64,000 nucleotides of DNA from Pisolithus tinctorius (taxonomy: Eukaryota; Basidiomycota; Agaricomycetes; Boletales; Pisolithaceae). Each line of letters opens with the position of its first letter. The first letter of the stretch is position 1. The notes beneath the pieces are model-generated. The model was not told the DNA's origin. It worked only from the letters and a program-made list of their open reading frames with translations, and did no database searches. This document shows, one piece after another, positions 1-12,099 of this stretch. Location: assembly GCA_024663395.1 (NCBI GenBank), contig JANFAH010000056.1:1-64000 (forward strand), in the 5' to 3' direction. Made by a program: the position numbers and the translations under genes.

Positions 1-88
1 AACTAATTCGCATCCGTGTCGGTGCTCGTCCAGGCTAATGTGAATATTGCGTCGAGGGGGTCAACAACAAGACTGGGGCACGGAACGG

Positions 89-3000
89 ATGGATGGCACG
101 GACCCGCACTGTCTGTCGCACTCTACAAACAGCTCCTCCTCCTCTGCGGTAGACCTCACCGGAACAGGGCTCTCAGTTCCCCAGTCTCCGATTTCAGACG
201 TCCGCAGTGCTCGCAGACGCGCCAGCTGGAGCAAGACAGATACATGGCTGGACCCACTGCATCTCAGCTATTCAGCAGCGGAGGCTGGGCCATCGAGTTT
301 GGGGAGGAGCACACCTACTCCAAGAGAATCGCTCTTCATAGTGAACGACGACCCATTTTACGCGGTTACGGGTGACCCGACAAATAGTATTAGTAGTAGT
401 TCTCGAGGCAAGTCTTGGCACGAACTGCGACTCGCGTGTCCCCACGTTCTGACGTCGCAAACAGGTCCGAATTCATTCACTTCTCTCCTTTCCGCCGCGG
501 ACTCGGACTTCGACGCATCTAAAGACGACGACACGACACATCTTACCAAGAAGACCTTAGCCATCAGCACTGACAGCACCGAGTGGCTGGAAGACTACAG
601 TGTCGATTCAGAGCGTTCTGGTGGAACCACACCGCGAACTCGAAGACGGACGATAGCCCGCCTCAGTGGAACGCCTTCCCCTCTGCAGCGAACGGGCACC
701 GCGATCAAGTCCGCGTTCCGTCGGGCGTCCATGCGTGTTGCCAACATCCGTGCACAAGATGCGTCTGTAAGGCTTCCCGACGATAACGAAGAAGAACAAG
801 AAGAAGAGGATTGGACACCTGACGACAAGCGGTTCGACGGTGGAGGTCAAAGGCACCAGTCTGAAGCTCTCGGAACACACGAAACACTGCCCCTCAGGGG
901 CAATACCCTAGGCTTTTTGGGACCAACAAATTCATTCCGGCTTAGGTTGTATCTTATGCTTTCTCATCCGTGCGTTTTACTTCTCCAAATATGCGTCGCT
1001 AATGGCAACTAAACGCCCGAGTAGGTACTCGGACCCCATTTCGCTCGTTCTAATTCTTATGACAGCCGTCGTCCTCGTCATTCAGGCATCTCGCACTCTC
1101 CTCCTACCTACAGACCAATCTTCCCCCTCTCCTCAGGTAGGTTATTTCCACGCTTGGGAAGACTATGCGCTATTTGTACTTTACATTCTTTTTACGTGAG
1201 TACTCTCCTCGCGGATCTCCGGTCTACTGACGCATTGCAGTATCGAATCTTTTGCTCGAATCTGCGTGTCTGGTTTTGTGTTCGATCCGGAGATCCCTAC
1301 ATCGGCCCTGTTCACTGTTCCGTCCTTTTCGTCATCATCGTCGGGTTTCACGAGTGTCCCTGCAGGCTCCTTGTCTACGGTGGACGCAAGAGATCCGATT
1401 TCTCGCTCTAATTCCTTGGCCCGTGGTCTATCGTTCAAGAGATTTTACGAATCTCTGACACAGCCATTTACGTTATCCAAGAGTGCAACACCCATGCCAT
1501 TCATGCAGGCACCAATCGAACACTCTGTATCGCGTATTGAAAAACGCTACGCACCGGTAGCGCCTCCGACACATTCACAACCTCAACCTCACTCCCGCTC
1601 AGGGTCTCGTTTTCGCAGCACCTCGGAACGTACATTCTTTTCCAGAGCCCTTCGCTCAGACATACCTACATCGGGGAGCGAAGTCATGGCTTTACCGTTC
1701 CGCTTAAATATCCAATTTGCCCGTCAGAAATTGGCGCGAAATGTTCCTTACTTGCGTCAGAGTTGGGGTAGAATTGATTTTATAGCGGTTGTTGCCTTCT
1801 GGGTGGCGTTTATACTGGCATCGGTCGGTGTAGAAAGGGGCACGTATCATATTGGCATATTTCGAGCGCTCAGCGTGCTACGCATCGCACGCTTGCTGGC
1901 GATCACGTCGGGTACCACTGTAAGTTGGCGCAATTCTTCCTGGAATTTCGGCAACGTCTGACACGTGCTTGGTAGACAATCATGCACTCATTAAAGGTTG
2001 CTCGACCTTTGCTTGCAAGCGTGGCCTACTTCGTGGTGTTTGCTGTTCTCCTCTTCTCGTGGGTTGACGTCTTTATAGATATTGGATCTTGTGCTCATGT
2101 CAGTTGTAAACAGCATCATCGGCGTCCAATCTTTTAAAGGTTCATTGAGGCGGAACTGTTACCTTTTACCAACCCTCGGCGAGGCACAGACGCAGCTGTC
2201 CACATTCTGCGGTAGCCACATAAATGCCTCTACGTTGCAACCTTCTCCTTACATCAAACTCGATGGCTCTCCAGGAGACAGTGTCAAGGGTTATACTTGT
2301 CCACTCGGTCAAATATGCCAGGTATGCCAGGTATTCTTCTCGTGCATATACGTGTGAAAGCTCTTTTTGCACAGGAAGGGCAAGGCGCTTACAGTGGTGT
2401 TGAGAGCTTTGACACAGTCTGGAATTCTGTCCTTCAGGTTATCGTGATTGCATCAGCTAACACGGTGAGTTCCACAACGTGTTGATTCAGCTTATCTCAT
2501 GGCATCGCACCTTCAGTGGTCAACTGTTATGTATCAAACCATGGGGGCAGAATATTTTGCTTCGTGCTTCTTCTTTGTTGCTGGTATTCTCGTGTTGAAT
2601 TTCTGGCTTTTTAATCTTTTCGTTGCGGTTATAACGAATACATTTTCCGCTATCAGGGCTGAAACCCAGAAGAGTGCGTTTGGCGCGGCCCCGTAAGTGA
2701 TACGTCTTCCCATTTTCATGTACTATTTTTTTTTCTTATCGATGTCGCTTTCTAGGCTAGGCTTTTTAATCGAAGAACAAGACGAAGGTTGGCCAGCCAC
2801 TGGACGTCACTCGGGTCAGAACGCCCTGAAGTTATTTTATGCCTATGCCCGGTGGGGTTGGATTTTCCTTGCTTTGGCTTCTCTCGTTGTCCAGGCAACT
2901 ACTACAGCCAACATGAGCTCATTACACCAAGAAATACTCTACAAGTCTGAATTGTTTCTCGCCATAGCTTTCGATACCGAGATCCTCATCCGGATCGCCG

Positions 3001-6000
3001 CAGAGTTGCCTGCGTGGAGGGTTTTCTTCAGACATGGGAACAACTGGATAGATTTGGTTCTCGCAATTGGATCAAGCGTGATACAGATACCTGCTATACA
3101 GCAATCGGAGGTTTACCCTTGGTTGACGATTTTTCCAATCGCGAGGTTCTATCGTGTAATTTTGGAGTTCCCCCGCATGAAGCCGTTGTTAGTAAGTGAC
3201 TGGCAACAGCTTTCAACTGTTCACAGGGTCTTACCGCATGGTCGTAGTTAACGGTCTTTGGGAATCTTTATGGTCTCGCTAATATGACGCTCTTTCTCAT
3301 ATTGGTCAACTTCCTTGCAGCTTTGGTGGCCATCCAACTTCTCCAAGGAGACATGAGTGGCAACACGACGATGAACTTTGGCCAGCTGTGGAACTCGTTT
3401 TTAGCTGTCTATCAAGTATTATCGTCGGAGAACTGGACGACTGTGTTGTATGACGCTACTGTGGTTGAACTTCCCCTTGGGCAGGCTGTCATTGTGGCTA
3501 CTTTCATATCTTGTTGGTTGTTGTTTGCAAACTGTGAGGGCTTTCAACTTCCAATGGGTGTAATTGTAATTTTCATACTGACCGAGTCTCATAGTCATTA
3601 TTATGCAGATGTTCATTGCCGTAATTAACGAGAATTTCAGTGTTGCCGAGGAAGCCAAGAAAGAAAAACAAGCTTCTAATTACTGGGCGCGTCACCATCG
3701 CCCACAACGGGAGGTCACGCACAGTCGATGGATGCGCAGGTTGAACCCGTATCAGTGGTTCAAAGCAGATCCCGTGACTGTTAAGGTTGAGAATTTACCT
3801 TCGACCCTTGTTTTGCCGATGCGGGAGAGCGTGGTGCAAGGTTATTCCCCACCTCGACAGGAACGAAAGGCTTCGTTGGTGAGATCTCGGAGCAACTGTC
3901 AAAGTGGCCATTAAAGTTCTTAATTTGATGTAATGTGAACAGATGCGCGTGATCTCGAAAAGGGCACGCCACGTTCCATCGAAGTCGATTACGATGCTGC
4001 AACGACTGTTTATGGGAACAACAAGGTCCAACGAGTTCCCACTCATTGAGTTGCGTCAGCCGAAAACGAGATTAGCTGAGAAAGATGCTGTCGAGGACGA
4101 CACTGAACAGTACCTGTATGATTCTATCACTCTAACGTTTTCATATTTCTCATTGCCGCCAACTGTTCTCTAGCGAAATATTAGCTGGAATGAACCAAGA
4201 TGATCTTGCTGCTGAAGCCCTGGACGATGCAATACAAGAACGACGAGCCCGTAAGGCCGACTTCATAAAAGACCATCCCACGTACGACAAGACATTTTGG
4301 TTGTTCTCCCAGCGGAACGGCCTTCGCCGACTGTGTCAGAAGATTGTCGAACCGGCAGGTGGAGAACGAATTTTTGGTACCGCTCCCGATATGGTTGCCC
4401 ATACTATCTTTCAACTTCTTGTTTTCTCCACTGTCATCGGAGGTATTGTCACGGAGATCATTGCGCCACCGATCTACCGTCGAAATTATTACCTGCAATA
4501 CGGCCTACGTCGATCGGCGTGGTTCAATATCGCGGAGGCTACATTCGGATTTGCGCTTTTTCTGGAATTCCTGATCAAAGTGGTCGCAGATGGCTTGCTT
4601 TTCACGCCAAATGCTTATTGCCCGAAGCATGTGGAACGTCATCGACTTTGTCATCTTGGCGGGCCTCCTTGCCAACATTGGGCTAACCTGGTGGTTTGTC
4701 GGGATTTCCAACCGATTTGTGCATGCTTTGAAGGCGCTACGTGCTCTTCGATTGATTACTTTGATCGACCAGATGCGCAGCACTTTCGAAAATTTGATTA
4801 TCTCTGGAGTGGTCCGCATTCTGGATGCTGCTATCCTCGCCATCCTTTACCTCATCCCATTTAGCGTGTGGGGGACCAACATCTTTGCGGGATTAATGAA
4901 CGAGTGCAACGACACGAGCGTGCAAGGGATCAGTGATTGTACGGTGATACAGTGAACACCATCTACGGCAACTCTTATGGGTATCTCGTTCCCCGTGCTT
5001 GGAAACAATCCATCACCATCTACTACGTTCTCGTTTGACAACTTCCGGGCTTCTATGCTTATCCTCTTCGAGATTGTTTCACTCGAGGGTGGATCGACGT
5101 CATGTCGTTGCTATGAGTATTACCGGAGCAGGCCAACAGCCGCAGACAAACGCCCTCGCAAGCATATGCGTTATTCTTCCTCATCTACAACTTGCTGGGA
5201 GGTGCCGTCATATTGACCCTCTTCGTCAGGTGAGTACTCTATTCCGTGCACGTGGTTTTATGCTGACCTCCTGGTGTAGTATCATTATTAGCAACTTTTC
5301 ATCCAAAACGGGATCCGCGTTCCTTACCCGACCGCAGCGGGAATGGATCGATCTGGAGAAGTTGATTAAGCGTCAGAAGCCCTCGAAGAGGCCTTACACT
5401 CGTCCTACCTCACGCCTCCGGGCTTGGTGTTATGACAATGCTGTTCGCAAACATGGCTGGTGGTCAAGGGGGATGACATTGTTGTTTGTCATGCAAATCA
5501 TGGTCCTTATGTGAGTTTCTATGTTGACACGACATGACCGTAGTAGCATTGAACATGCTCAGGACAGAGAGTTTTGGATCACAGGATCCCACGGATGATT
5601 TCCGCCGTCAGTGACTTGACATTTCTTGTACATCGGCAGGCACTGCTGACTATGTATTTCCAGAGGACTTCTCCCTGTTTCTCGACTTCGATATACATGC
5701 TCGACATTATTGTCAGGTTTTATGGTCTCGGATGGGAATCACTTCCGCGATAACGGTGGAACATTTTCGACGTGATAGTGTGCTTCCGGCAGCTTCACTG
5801 CCACCATAATCGTGCAATTTGGCTCATCCAACCCCACAATCCAGCAACTTCAGAAACTGTTCCTTGTTTGCATCTCGTTCAAGCTCGTGCAACGTGTGGA
5901 TTCACTGAAATCAACTGTTTCAAGACAGGAAGGCACGTGACATTCTCTTGACAAACCCGTTCCGATGTTTCACCTCCTCCAAGGGCTAGTTTACCGGTCA

Positions 6001-7726
6001 TTCTGAACCTTCTTGGATTATGGCTTGTTGTATTCCTTTTCTTCGCCATAATGTACCTGGAAGTGTTCGGTATGACGAAGTGGTTCTCCGGGGAATCGAA
6101 CACTCCAGAATTACCAGTCAATGGGCTCTGCCCTGCTCATGTTGTCTTTTATGAGTACTGGGTTTGTGTGTCTCAGCTACTTCTGGTACTGTGTGCCTCT
6201 GACATTGGTTGTTAGAGAGGGTTGGAACCAATACATGCATGACTAGTACGGTGCCTACCTCACTGGCTTTCAAAGCGTGCTAATAATGTGACGCGTAGTG
6301 CTACAGTATACCCGCGGTGCACATATACGACCGGGGATATCGCTGAGACGGATTGCGGAAGTACTGCATGGGCATTTTCCGCTCTTCATCGCATGGAACC
6401 TCCTTAGCATGGTATGAGACATCACTGGTTGCTACTCACTTTGCTGACCGAGTATAGTACATCATTTTGAACATGTTTACAGGTGTAGTCGTTGAAAACT
6501 TTTCTTACGTCTTTCAGTCCACGGGCGGGGCGAAATCTATAACTCGCGGGGAGATGCGGTCATTCAAGAAAGTATGGGCTGAGTTTTCCAATGCCAAAAC
6601 TGGACAGCTCGAACGCCAAAATATCGGACCCTTCTTGGCGGTACGTTGTGTTTGCGCTAATACATAATTCCCAGGTCTTCACTGGACTTCGCAGAGGCTC
6701 GATGGCGTCTTTGAAACTCGTATTTACCCTCGGGAACAGTCGGTGGGCGCCATCTTGGCTGGTTGCCGAGACAACTCGAAGAGGGCAACCGTGACTGGAG
6801 GTGTCAATCTCAAGAAGTTAAACAACATCCTGAATAAAATCGATCATAGCAGTGTCAGAAAACGAAGGAACACTTACAGCCGTCTCTACCACGAAGCCCA
6901 CATAGTGTCTCTCCGCACCGGTGGTTTATCTTTCACGGACATGTTACTACTCCTGGCACACCATAAACTTATCGATGATCGTGAAGCACTAGTGTAAGTC
7001 ATGCTTGCACAGCACATTAGCAAACCCTAATAGTGGCGTAGACTGCGGGATCTGGTCGTGCGGCAGGAGACCAACAAGCTTGTTACAGATCTCGTCAACC
7101 TAGACAGAGTGCGTTCGCTGCTCAGAATGATTTCGCAACGCCGCAAGTATCTCCTGGAGAGAGAACAAGTCATGAACCGAGGTTAGCATTCTGTTCCCTG
7201 TCGTTTCCTAGATGCTAATGATGAGCATTGGACATAGACATACCTGCTATCTTCGTCAATTCTTCACCCGCTACTCCTCCACCTATAATTTCTAGGGATA
7301 TCACTTCGCCCCGAAGCGAGTATGAAACAGGGCAGTCGGATTATGAGGCCAGCAGTCCAACGCCATCGCCTCGTACTCTCGTTTCTTCGTCAGAGCTCCC
7401 GACTGCCGATCGCTCCTTCAGAAGCAGCCTCCAACGTGCACGGAGGGTAAGTGACGTCAGCATGTTGTCCGCTGATATGAGTCAGAGTTACTGGTTCGTA
7501 CCCTCTTTACTCTTACATACCGTTAGCCTCACGTGACTTGACGGATAGGAGAGAGCGTTCCCGCTCCCCTGAACTCGAAGACGAAGGTGACATGATCTCA
7601 TCTATGCAGCGGTCAATATGGGGTGGTGAGTGTCGACCTACGAACAACTCATGAAAATACTAAGAGCCGATTCTTATCGCACCAGAAATGATGTTACAAG
7701 CGGCTCGGGAGGAAGGCGATGCCTAG
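89..7726 (+). CDS. cch1: Voltage-gated calcium channel alpha-1 subunit, Cch1 type (5' end uncertain)
   Basis: Plasma-membrane four-repeat Ca2+ channel; in fungi Cch1 works with Mid1 in calcium influx. A long Ser-rich, disordered N-terminus leads into the Cch1-typical stretch around [17 protein letters not shown]. Exon 1 ends at 948 and joins exon 2 at 1025, reading [16 protein letters not shown]. Further introns include 1196-1240, 1920-1975 and about 2062-2117. Pore loops are readable in all repeats: repeat I ASANTW (no acidic filter residue), repeat II LSSENW, repeat III around IVSLEG, repeat IV around STREGW. S4-like arginine-rich helices include [13 protein letters not shown]. The C-terminal EF-hand-like region and Ser/Pro tail run from about 6470 to the TAG at 7724-7726. 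No ATG start is certain: frame 2 has a stop at 41-43, so translation starts near 89 or an upstream exon lies outside the window. Between 4.6 and 6.4 kb the frame breaks at about ten single-base sites. Confidence 0.9.
4610..6400 (+). other. Frameshift cluster inside the calcium-channel gene
   Basis: Repeat III and IV coding sequence is recognisable but switches frame repeatedly without usable introns. I see apparent one-base events near 4618, 4940, 4998 (AAA run), 5091 (GGTGG), 5112, 5152 (CCC run), 5745, 5757, 5780, 5910 (AAA run) and 6390. Most lie in or next to short homopolymers. Sequence before 4.6 kb and after 6.45 kb reads cleanly. Either the raw sequence has run-length errors here, or the second half of the channel is decaying. 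Conservation of protein sequence between the shifts argues that any decay is recent. Confidence 0.7.
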
Positions 7727-7887
7727 ACCAAGCGTTCCTGCTAGATGGTTTCCATTGCACATGACCTACTCACGGACAAGCATAGAATAGCACTTGTACT
7801 GACACAACATGCAAATTGTACGGTATTGGAGATGGAACATGCATAGCAGTACAGACTAATAACCAGCAGACATGACAGTATGGTGAA

Positions 7888-10800
7888 TCACGACTGACCC
7901 TGTGACCGTTTCGGTCGCCAGACCTTGGAAACCGGTTCAAAGCCATCTTCATCCTTAGACCCAGGTAACGGCGCACTGTTGGTGGCTGGTGAGGCTGCTT
8001 GTTTCAAAGACAGTTTCTCTGCCTCTCGCTGCCGCCAGCCACTAGCAGGGGCAGCAGCCGTATCTCGGTATTTAGGAGCTGTAGCAGTCGCCGGACTGGA
8101 GGCGGGTGCGGAAGTTTCTGGTCGTCCCAATCGTTGAGCGCTGAACATTCCAGGTTTGTATTTTTGAGCTGGCGGAGCTGCACCACTCGGAGCTGGACTC
8201 TCTGCACGTGGAGGAGTGGCACGAGAAGATATAGGAGGGTTTGGCGGCGCAGCTGAACGCCTCCAAGCGTTCTCGGTAGCTGGTGGCTGCTGCTTCTCGG
8301 CCACACGACGCTGGGCTCTGCGCTCTTCTGCTTCCCGTTCGCGTTGGGCCTTCCTTTCGGCTTCCGCGCGCGCGGCTTCGCGCTCACGCTCGCGTTCCAT
8401 ACGAGCGGCAAGCAACTTCTCCTCCTCTTCACGCTTCTTGGCTGCTTCTGCCTCTTCTTTCGCTCGTAGTTCTGTGCGAAGATAAGATTGGGTTATAAAA
8501 AAAAGTAGACGCTATACGTACCGGCCTCTTCCCGCAGGCGCTCTTTTTCCGCGGCCCTCGCCGCTGCCTCTTCCTCCTGCTGAGCACGTCTCTCCTCCTC
8601 TTTCTCGGCGATAAGAGCATTGATTCTCTTCTCCTTCTCCTCCTGAAGTTTCTCTCGGGCCACTGCCAGCTTCTTCTGGTACTGTTCTTGGCGCTTCGCC
8701 ATTATGGTAGACTTGTACGAACTAAAGTCGGATAGCATTCGTGACAGGCGCTTCTTGGTTGCTAGAGCTTCTTTGTGTGCTAGCAAGCTGTTTTCGATAC
8801 GCGCTTTCTGAAGTGCCTCGAAGGTAGCGAGGTCTACGGCCTGTTGCTCAGCATAGTCTTGAGCGAGAAGTGGTCTCTCATCCTTCCGGTAAGCACGCTC
8901 GATATGATCGACGCGCTTCGCAACGACACGGAGACGCTCGTTCATATCCCGTTTCTCCTTCTCTATCTGCTCGACCTGCAGGCGCATAAGCCGGTCCTTG
9001 CTGAGGTCTTCCATGTCCTTCGGTAGATACGTTCAAATATAGATGAGTATAAACGATAAATTAAATCACTACTCACATCGACGGACACCTTCAGCCCACT
9101 GCGTTTGATCAAGTCTTGTGCCAGTTTCTTCGCCTCCTCCGAACGAATCGTTTCAATTTCTTTCCGTGCCCGCTCGAGCTCCCTCTTTCGGGCCTCTTCC
9201 TTCTCTTTCCGCTCATCCATCTCTTTTTTAACGCGCGTCATTTCGGCACGTCTGCTTGCCTCCTCTTTCTCCTTGCGTACAGACAACTCGGATAACAACT
9301 CGCGTCGACGAGCTACGATCGCCCGACGCAATGCCAGTGCATGGCGCTCTGCATTTGCAGCAGCAACCAGTTCCCCAAACTTCGCATTCTGCACAGCTAC
9401 AGGGTCGGTCTCTGGAGGCGATTCGATCACCCGTAACGCATCGTGGAGTGCATAGGCGAGGGTGCTGAGACGCGTACGCACTACATCGCCGGACGAGGGC
9501 TGAACCGCCGCTTCTTGCGCGGACGTCGCTACCGGAGAGGAGTCATCTACGTGTGTAAACGCCTCGTCGACAAAGGTAATGGTCTCGCTTGCGTGGTCCA
9601 CACGTACACGGAGTTCACCCTGACGTGCGCAACCCATGAGGTACGCCTCCATTTGCTCAGCGCCAAAGCCATCCAAGGGCTTGACGAGATCAACGAGGGC
9701 ACTGAGTTTGAGGGTGGAGTAGATTTGCGATAGTTGCGCGAGGAGCCGTGAAAGAAGTGCACGGGTAAGAAGAGGACGGTAGCCAGCATATGGAGTATCA
9801 CCAGCACAAAGTGTGGCGAGCATCGGTGCAGTAGAAGCGCATAACGTGAGTGGATCGAAGGAAACTTCAAGGAGATTGTACAAGGTTTTGATAGGTCCTG
9901 GAGATAATCGCAAGACATCACGGGAAAGCTAGCAGTAGCTGAGCATCAGGAATTGTGAGGTTGAGAGAGAACGTACAGCGTCGTTAAGCAGACCAGCCCG
10001 AGTCGGTGCCTTCGTTAGACCGAGAAGAGCAGCAAGTCTTGTAGTCTTGCCCTTTCCGCCCTCGTCGGACTGTTGGCCGACGGGTACCGCCAGGGCACTG
10101 ACGAGTACCTGACCGGCCAGACGGCTCATCTCTTCGTTCGACTTACCGCCTATGCTGGTGACGATTGCATAGTACCTACCCCAGGCAGCCGCGTGGTAGA
10201 GTGAATTACCGCTCATAAGAAATATCTTTGTAAGATGCTGGTAGTAATTCGCCATCATAGCTGGGCGTGGTGGTTTTTTGGCCATTGTAAGAAGATTATG
10301 TATATCCTCGACGGAGCGGAACGCTTCCTGCCATAGCTCGAGCTCTACTGATGTGTTGAGCTGCGCGAACCGTGTATCAAGATGATGTTGCAATGTCTCG
10401 GGGTCAGATAGGTTGATCGCATGGGTTTGATGTGCGTATTTCGCTACATTGGCAAGGTGAAGTCGCAAGGTCTCGCATAACCTGCGAAATTCGACCTTTC
10501 GTTGATACTTCAAGCAGAAACGGAAAGCCTGCTGAGCAACTTGCTGAAAAGACAAATACCGCGGAATGCGTCAGCCCTTTTACCGACTTGGGTGGAAGGA
10601 ACGGACCTGGTATATAGTCTCTAGTCGTGCGTTGTTCTTAAGGGTTTCCAGCGACGTGCGATAACTCTCCCATAAAAATTTGAGCCAGGGGGTAACAAGT
10701 GCCCTATCTGTCCGGTCCTTGCTCTGGTCTCCGCTCACTGCTCCCAGCAGAATGCTCTCTGGTGTCTCGCTCGCCTCGAGATCGTCGACATCTACGGCGA

Positions 10801-11134
10801 CGGCTTTATCGGCCTTTTCCTGTGCTTCTTGAACTTTCGCATCGGCAAGTTGCAGGAATTTCTGAATGACGACTTCGATTGATCCTACGTTTGAATTTTG
10901 TGCTATGTTCTTGTATTGCATGAGTCCTTCCTTTGCTGTACGGCCCTTGCGCAAGTCGACACAGAGCTCGACAAAACGCAGTAGGATCGGTTCGAGGACG
11001 GCCAAAGGGGCTGAGCGAAACTTCTTGGAGGTGAACATTTCTGTTAGAGACTGGAGGGCGGCATGCGCCTGTCCCACTGATACCAGTCCCTCTGCCTGCT
11101 TCAGCGCAGCCTCTGGTTTGGTGAACGGTGCCAT
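7888..11134 (-). CDS. TIF32: Eukaryotic translation initiation factor 3 subunit A (eIF3a/Tif32)
   Basis: Largest scaffold subunit of eIF3, which helps recruit mRNA and the pre-initiation complex to the 40S ribosome in the cytoplasm. The ATG at 11134 begins [18 protein letters not shown], typical of fungal eIF3a. Five exons are visible, split near 10.6, 9.95, 9.05 and 8.5 kb. In order: an N-terminal helical repeat region, a PCI-type region (with [21 protein letters not shown]), a long Glu/Arg/Lys-rich coiled coil that includes the [20 protein letters not shown] segment, and a low-complexity Ala/Pro/Ser tail ending [14 protein letters not shown]. All joins keep frame, so the gene looks intact. 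It is convergent with the calcium channel; only about 160 bp separate the two stop codons. Confidence 0.95.
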
Positions 11135-12099
11135 ACTGGGGAAGATCCGTAGGCGATAAATGGTAGTGATGAGACCAATCCAACTTACATTCTTTAATGC
11201 TTTAAAGGTGGGAACAGAGGCTTCCCGATGTTTTTTTTGGTGTGTCGAGGTAGCCTGGACGTCGTTGAGGCAGTGGGGTCCGACGAAAAAACAAAGTTCG
11301 GGCTGGGCGTCCATGTGAAAACACTTCCTAAATTGATCAAACATAGCCCCTGACCCCCGACCTTTTTTGGGACTCACTACCGTGAGACATCAGATACTAC
11401 TGGTGTACAATGGGCTTTACACGTTGCAATACCAGATTATCATTATTCTAATGTCGCAAACTTCAAGAGTGGGGCATAATTGTGTATATAGAATACTTAG
11501 TTTTGAGAAAACGGGGTTGTGAAAGCTGCAAAGTCATCAAATGCTGTCGGACGCCAGGGCAGAAATGTGATTTTGGGCGACATTAGGTCCGCGAAAATGT
11601 TTTCAAACATTCAGATTCACGAATTGGAGGGAGAAGGGTATGCTATTCAAGAAACATTTCATGAAGTGTGACAGGAGGTCCGTGTGGTGCCATCCGTGCT
11701 CCGATTCGACAGCAGCCATTCACCCGCATGCAAAGTCGGACGTAGTTCGCGTATTGAATTGTCTGGCTGGCATGCCGTCCGTGAAAATTGCACATCTGTT
11801 GTCCATTATTATAGCAAGTCCGAGTCACGTACTCAGTTCTGATAATTACAGAAAATGATCGTCGTGTAGTGTGTAATGCTACAAGCAATGCAATGCTTCT
11901 CGGCAGAGATACATGCGCACTCCTCATGCCAGCCTACATACGCCTGCTCAATGAATAAAATGTCTTCATCGCCAAAGCTTCTCATGCGAGACGGCCAGAC
12001 CAAACAACAATGGTTTTGGGCGTCGATGAAGGTCCTAGATCAAATGCATCCAATCGTCCACGGGTGGCCAGCACTCCGTTGAAATATGCAATACTTCAG
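11135..12099. other. Intergenic, no gene recognised
   Basis: Stretch between the eIF3a start and the P450 stop. Small open frames exist on both strands, but none shows a family motif or a plausible exon chain. The eIF3a promoter and 5' UTR should lie at its left end. Confidence 0.5.

Noticed and set aside
595..887. Overlapping minus-strand ORFs of 60-90 codons
   Set aside because: They lie opposite the Ser-rich N-terminal exon of the calcium channel and mirror its biased composition; no motif.
8216..9455. Plus-strand Ser/Arg/Ala-rich ORFs
   Set aside because: Antisense shadows of the Glu/Arg-rich coiled coil of eIF3a.
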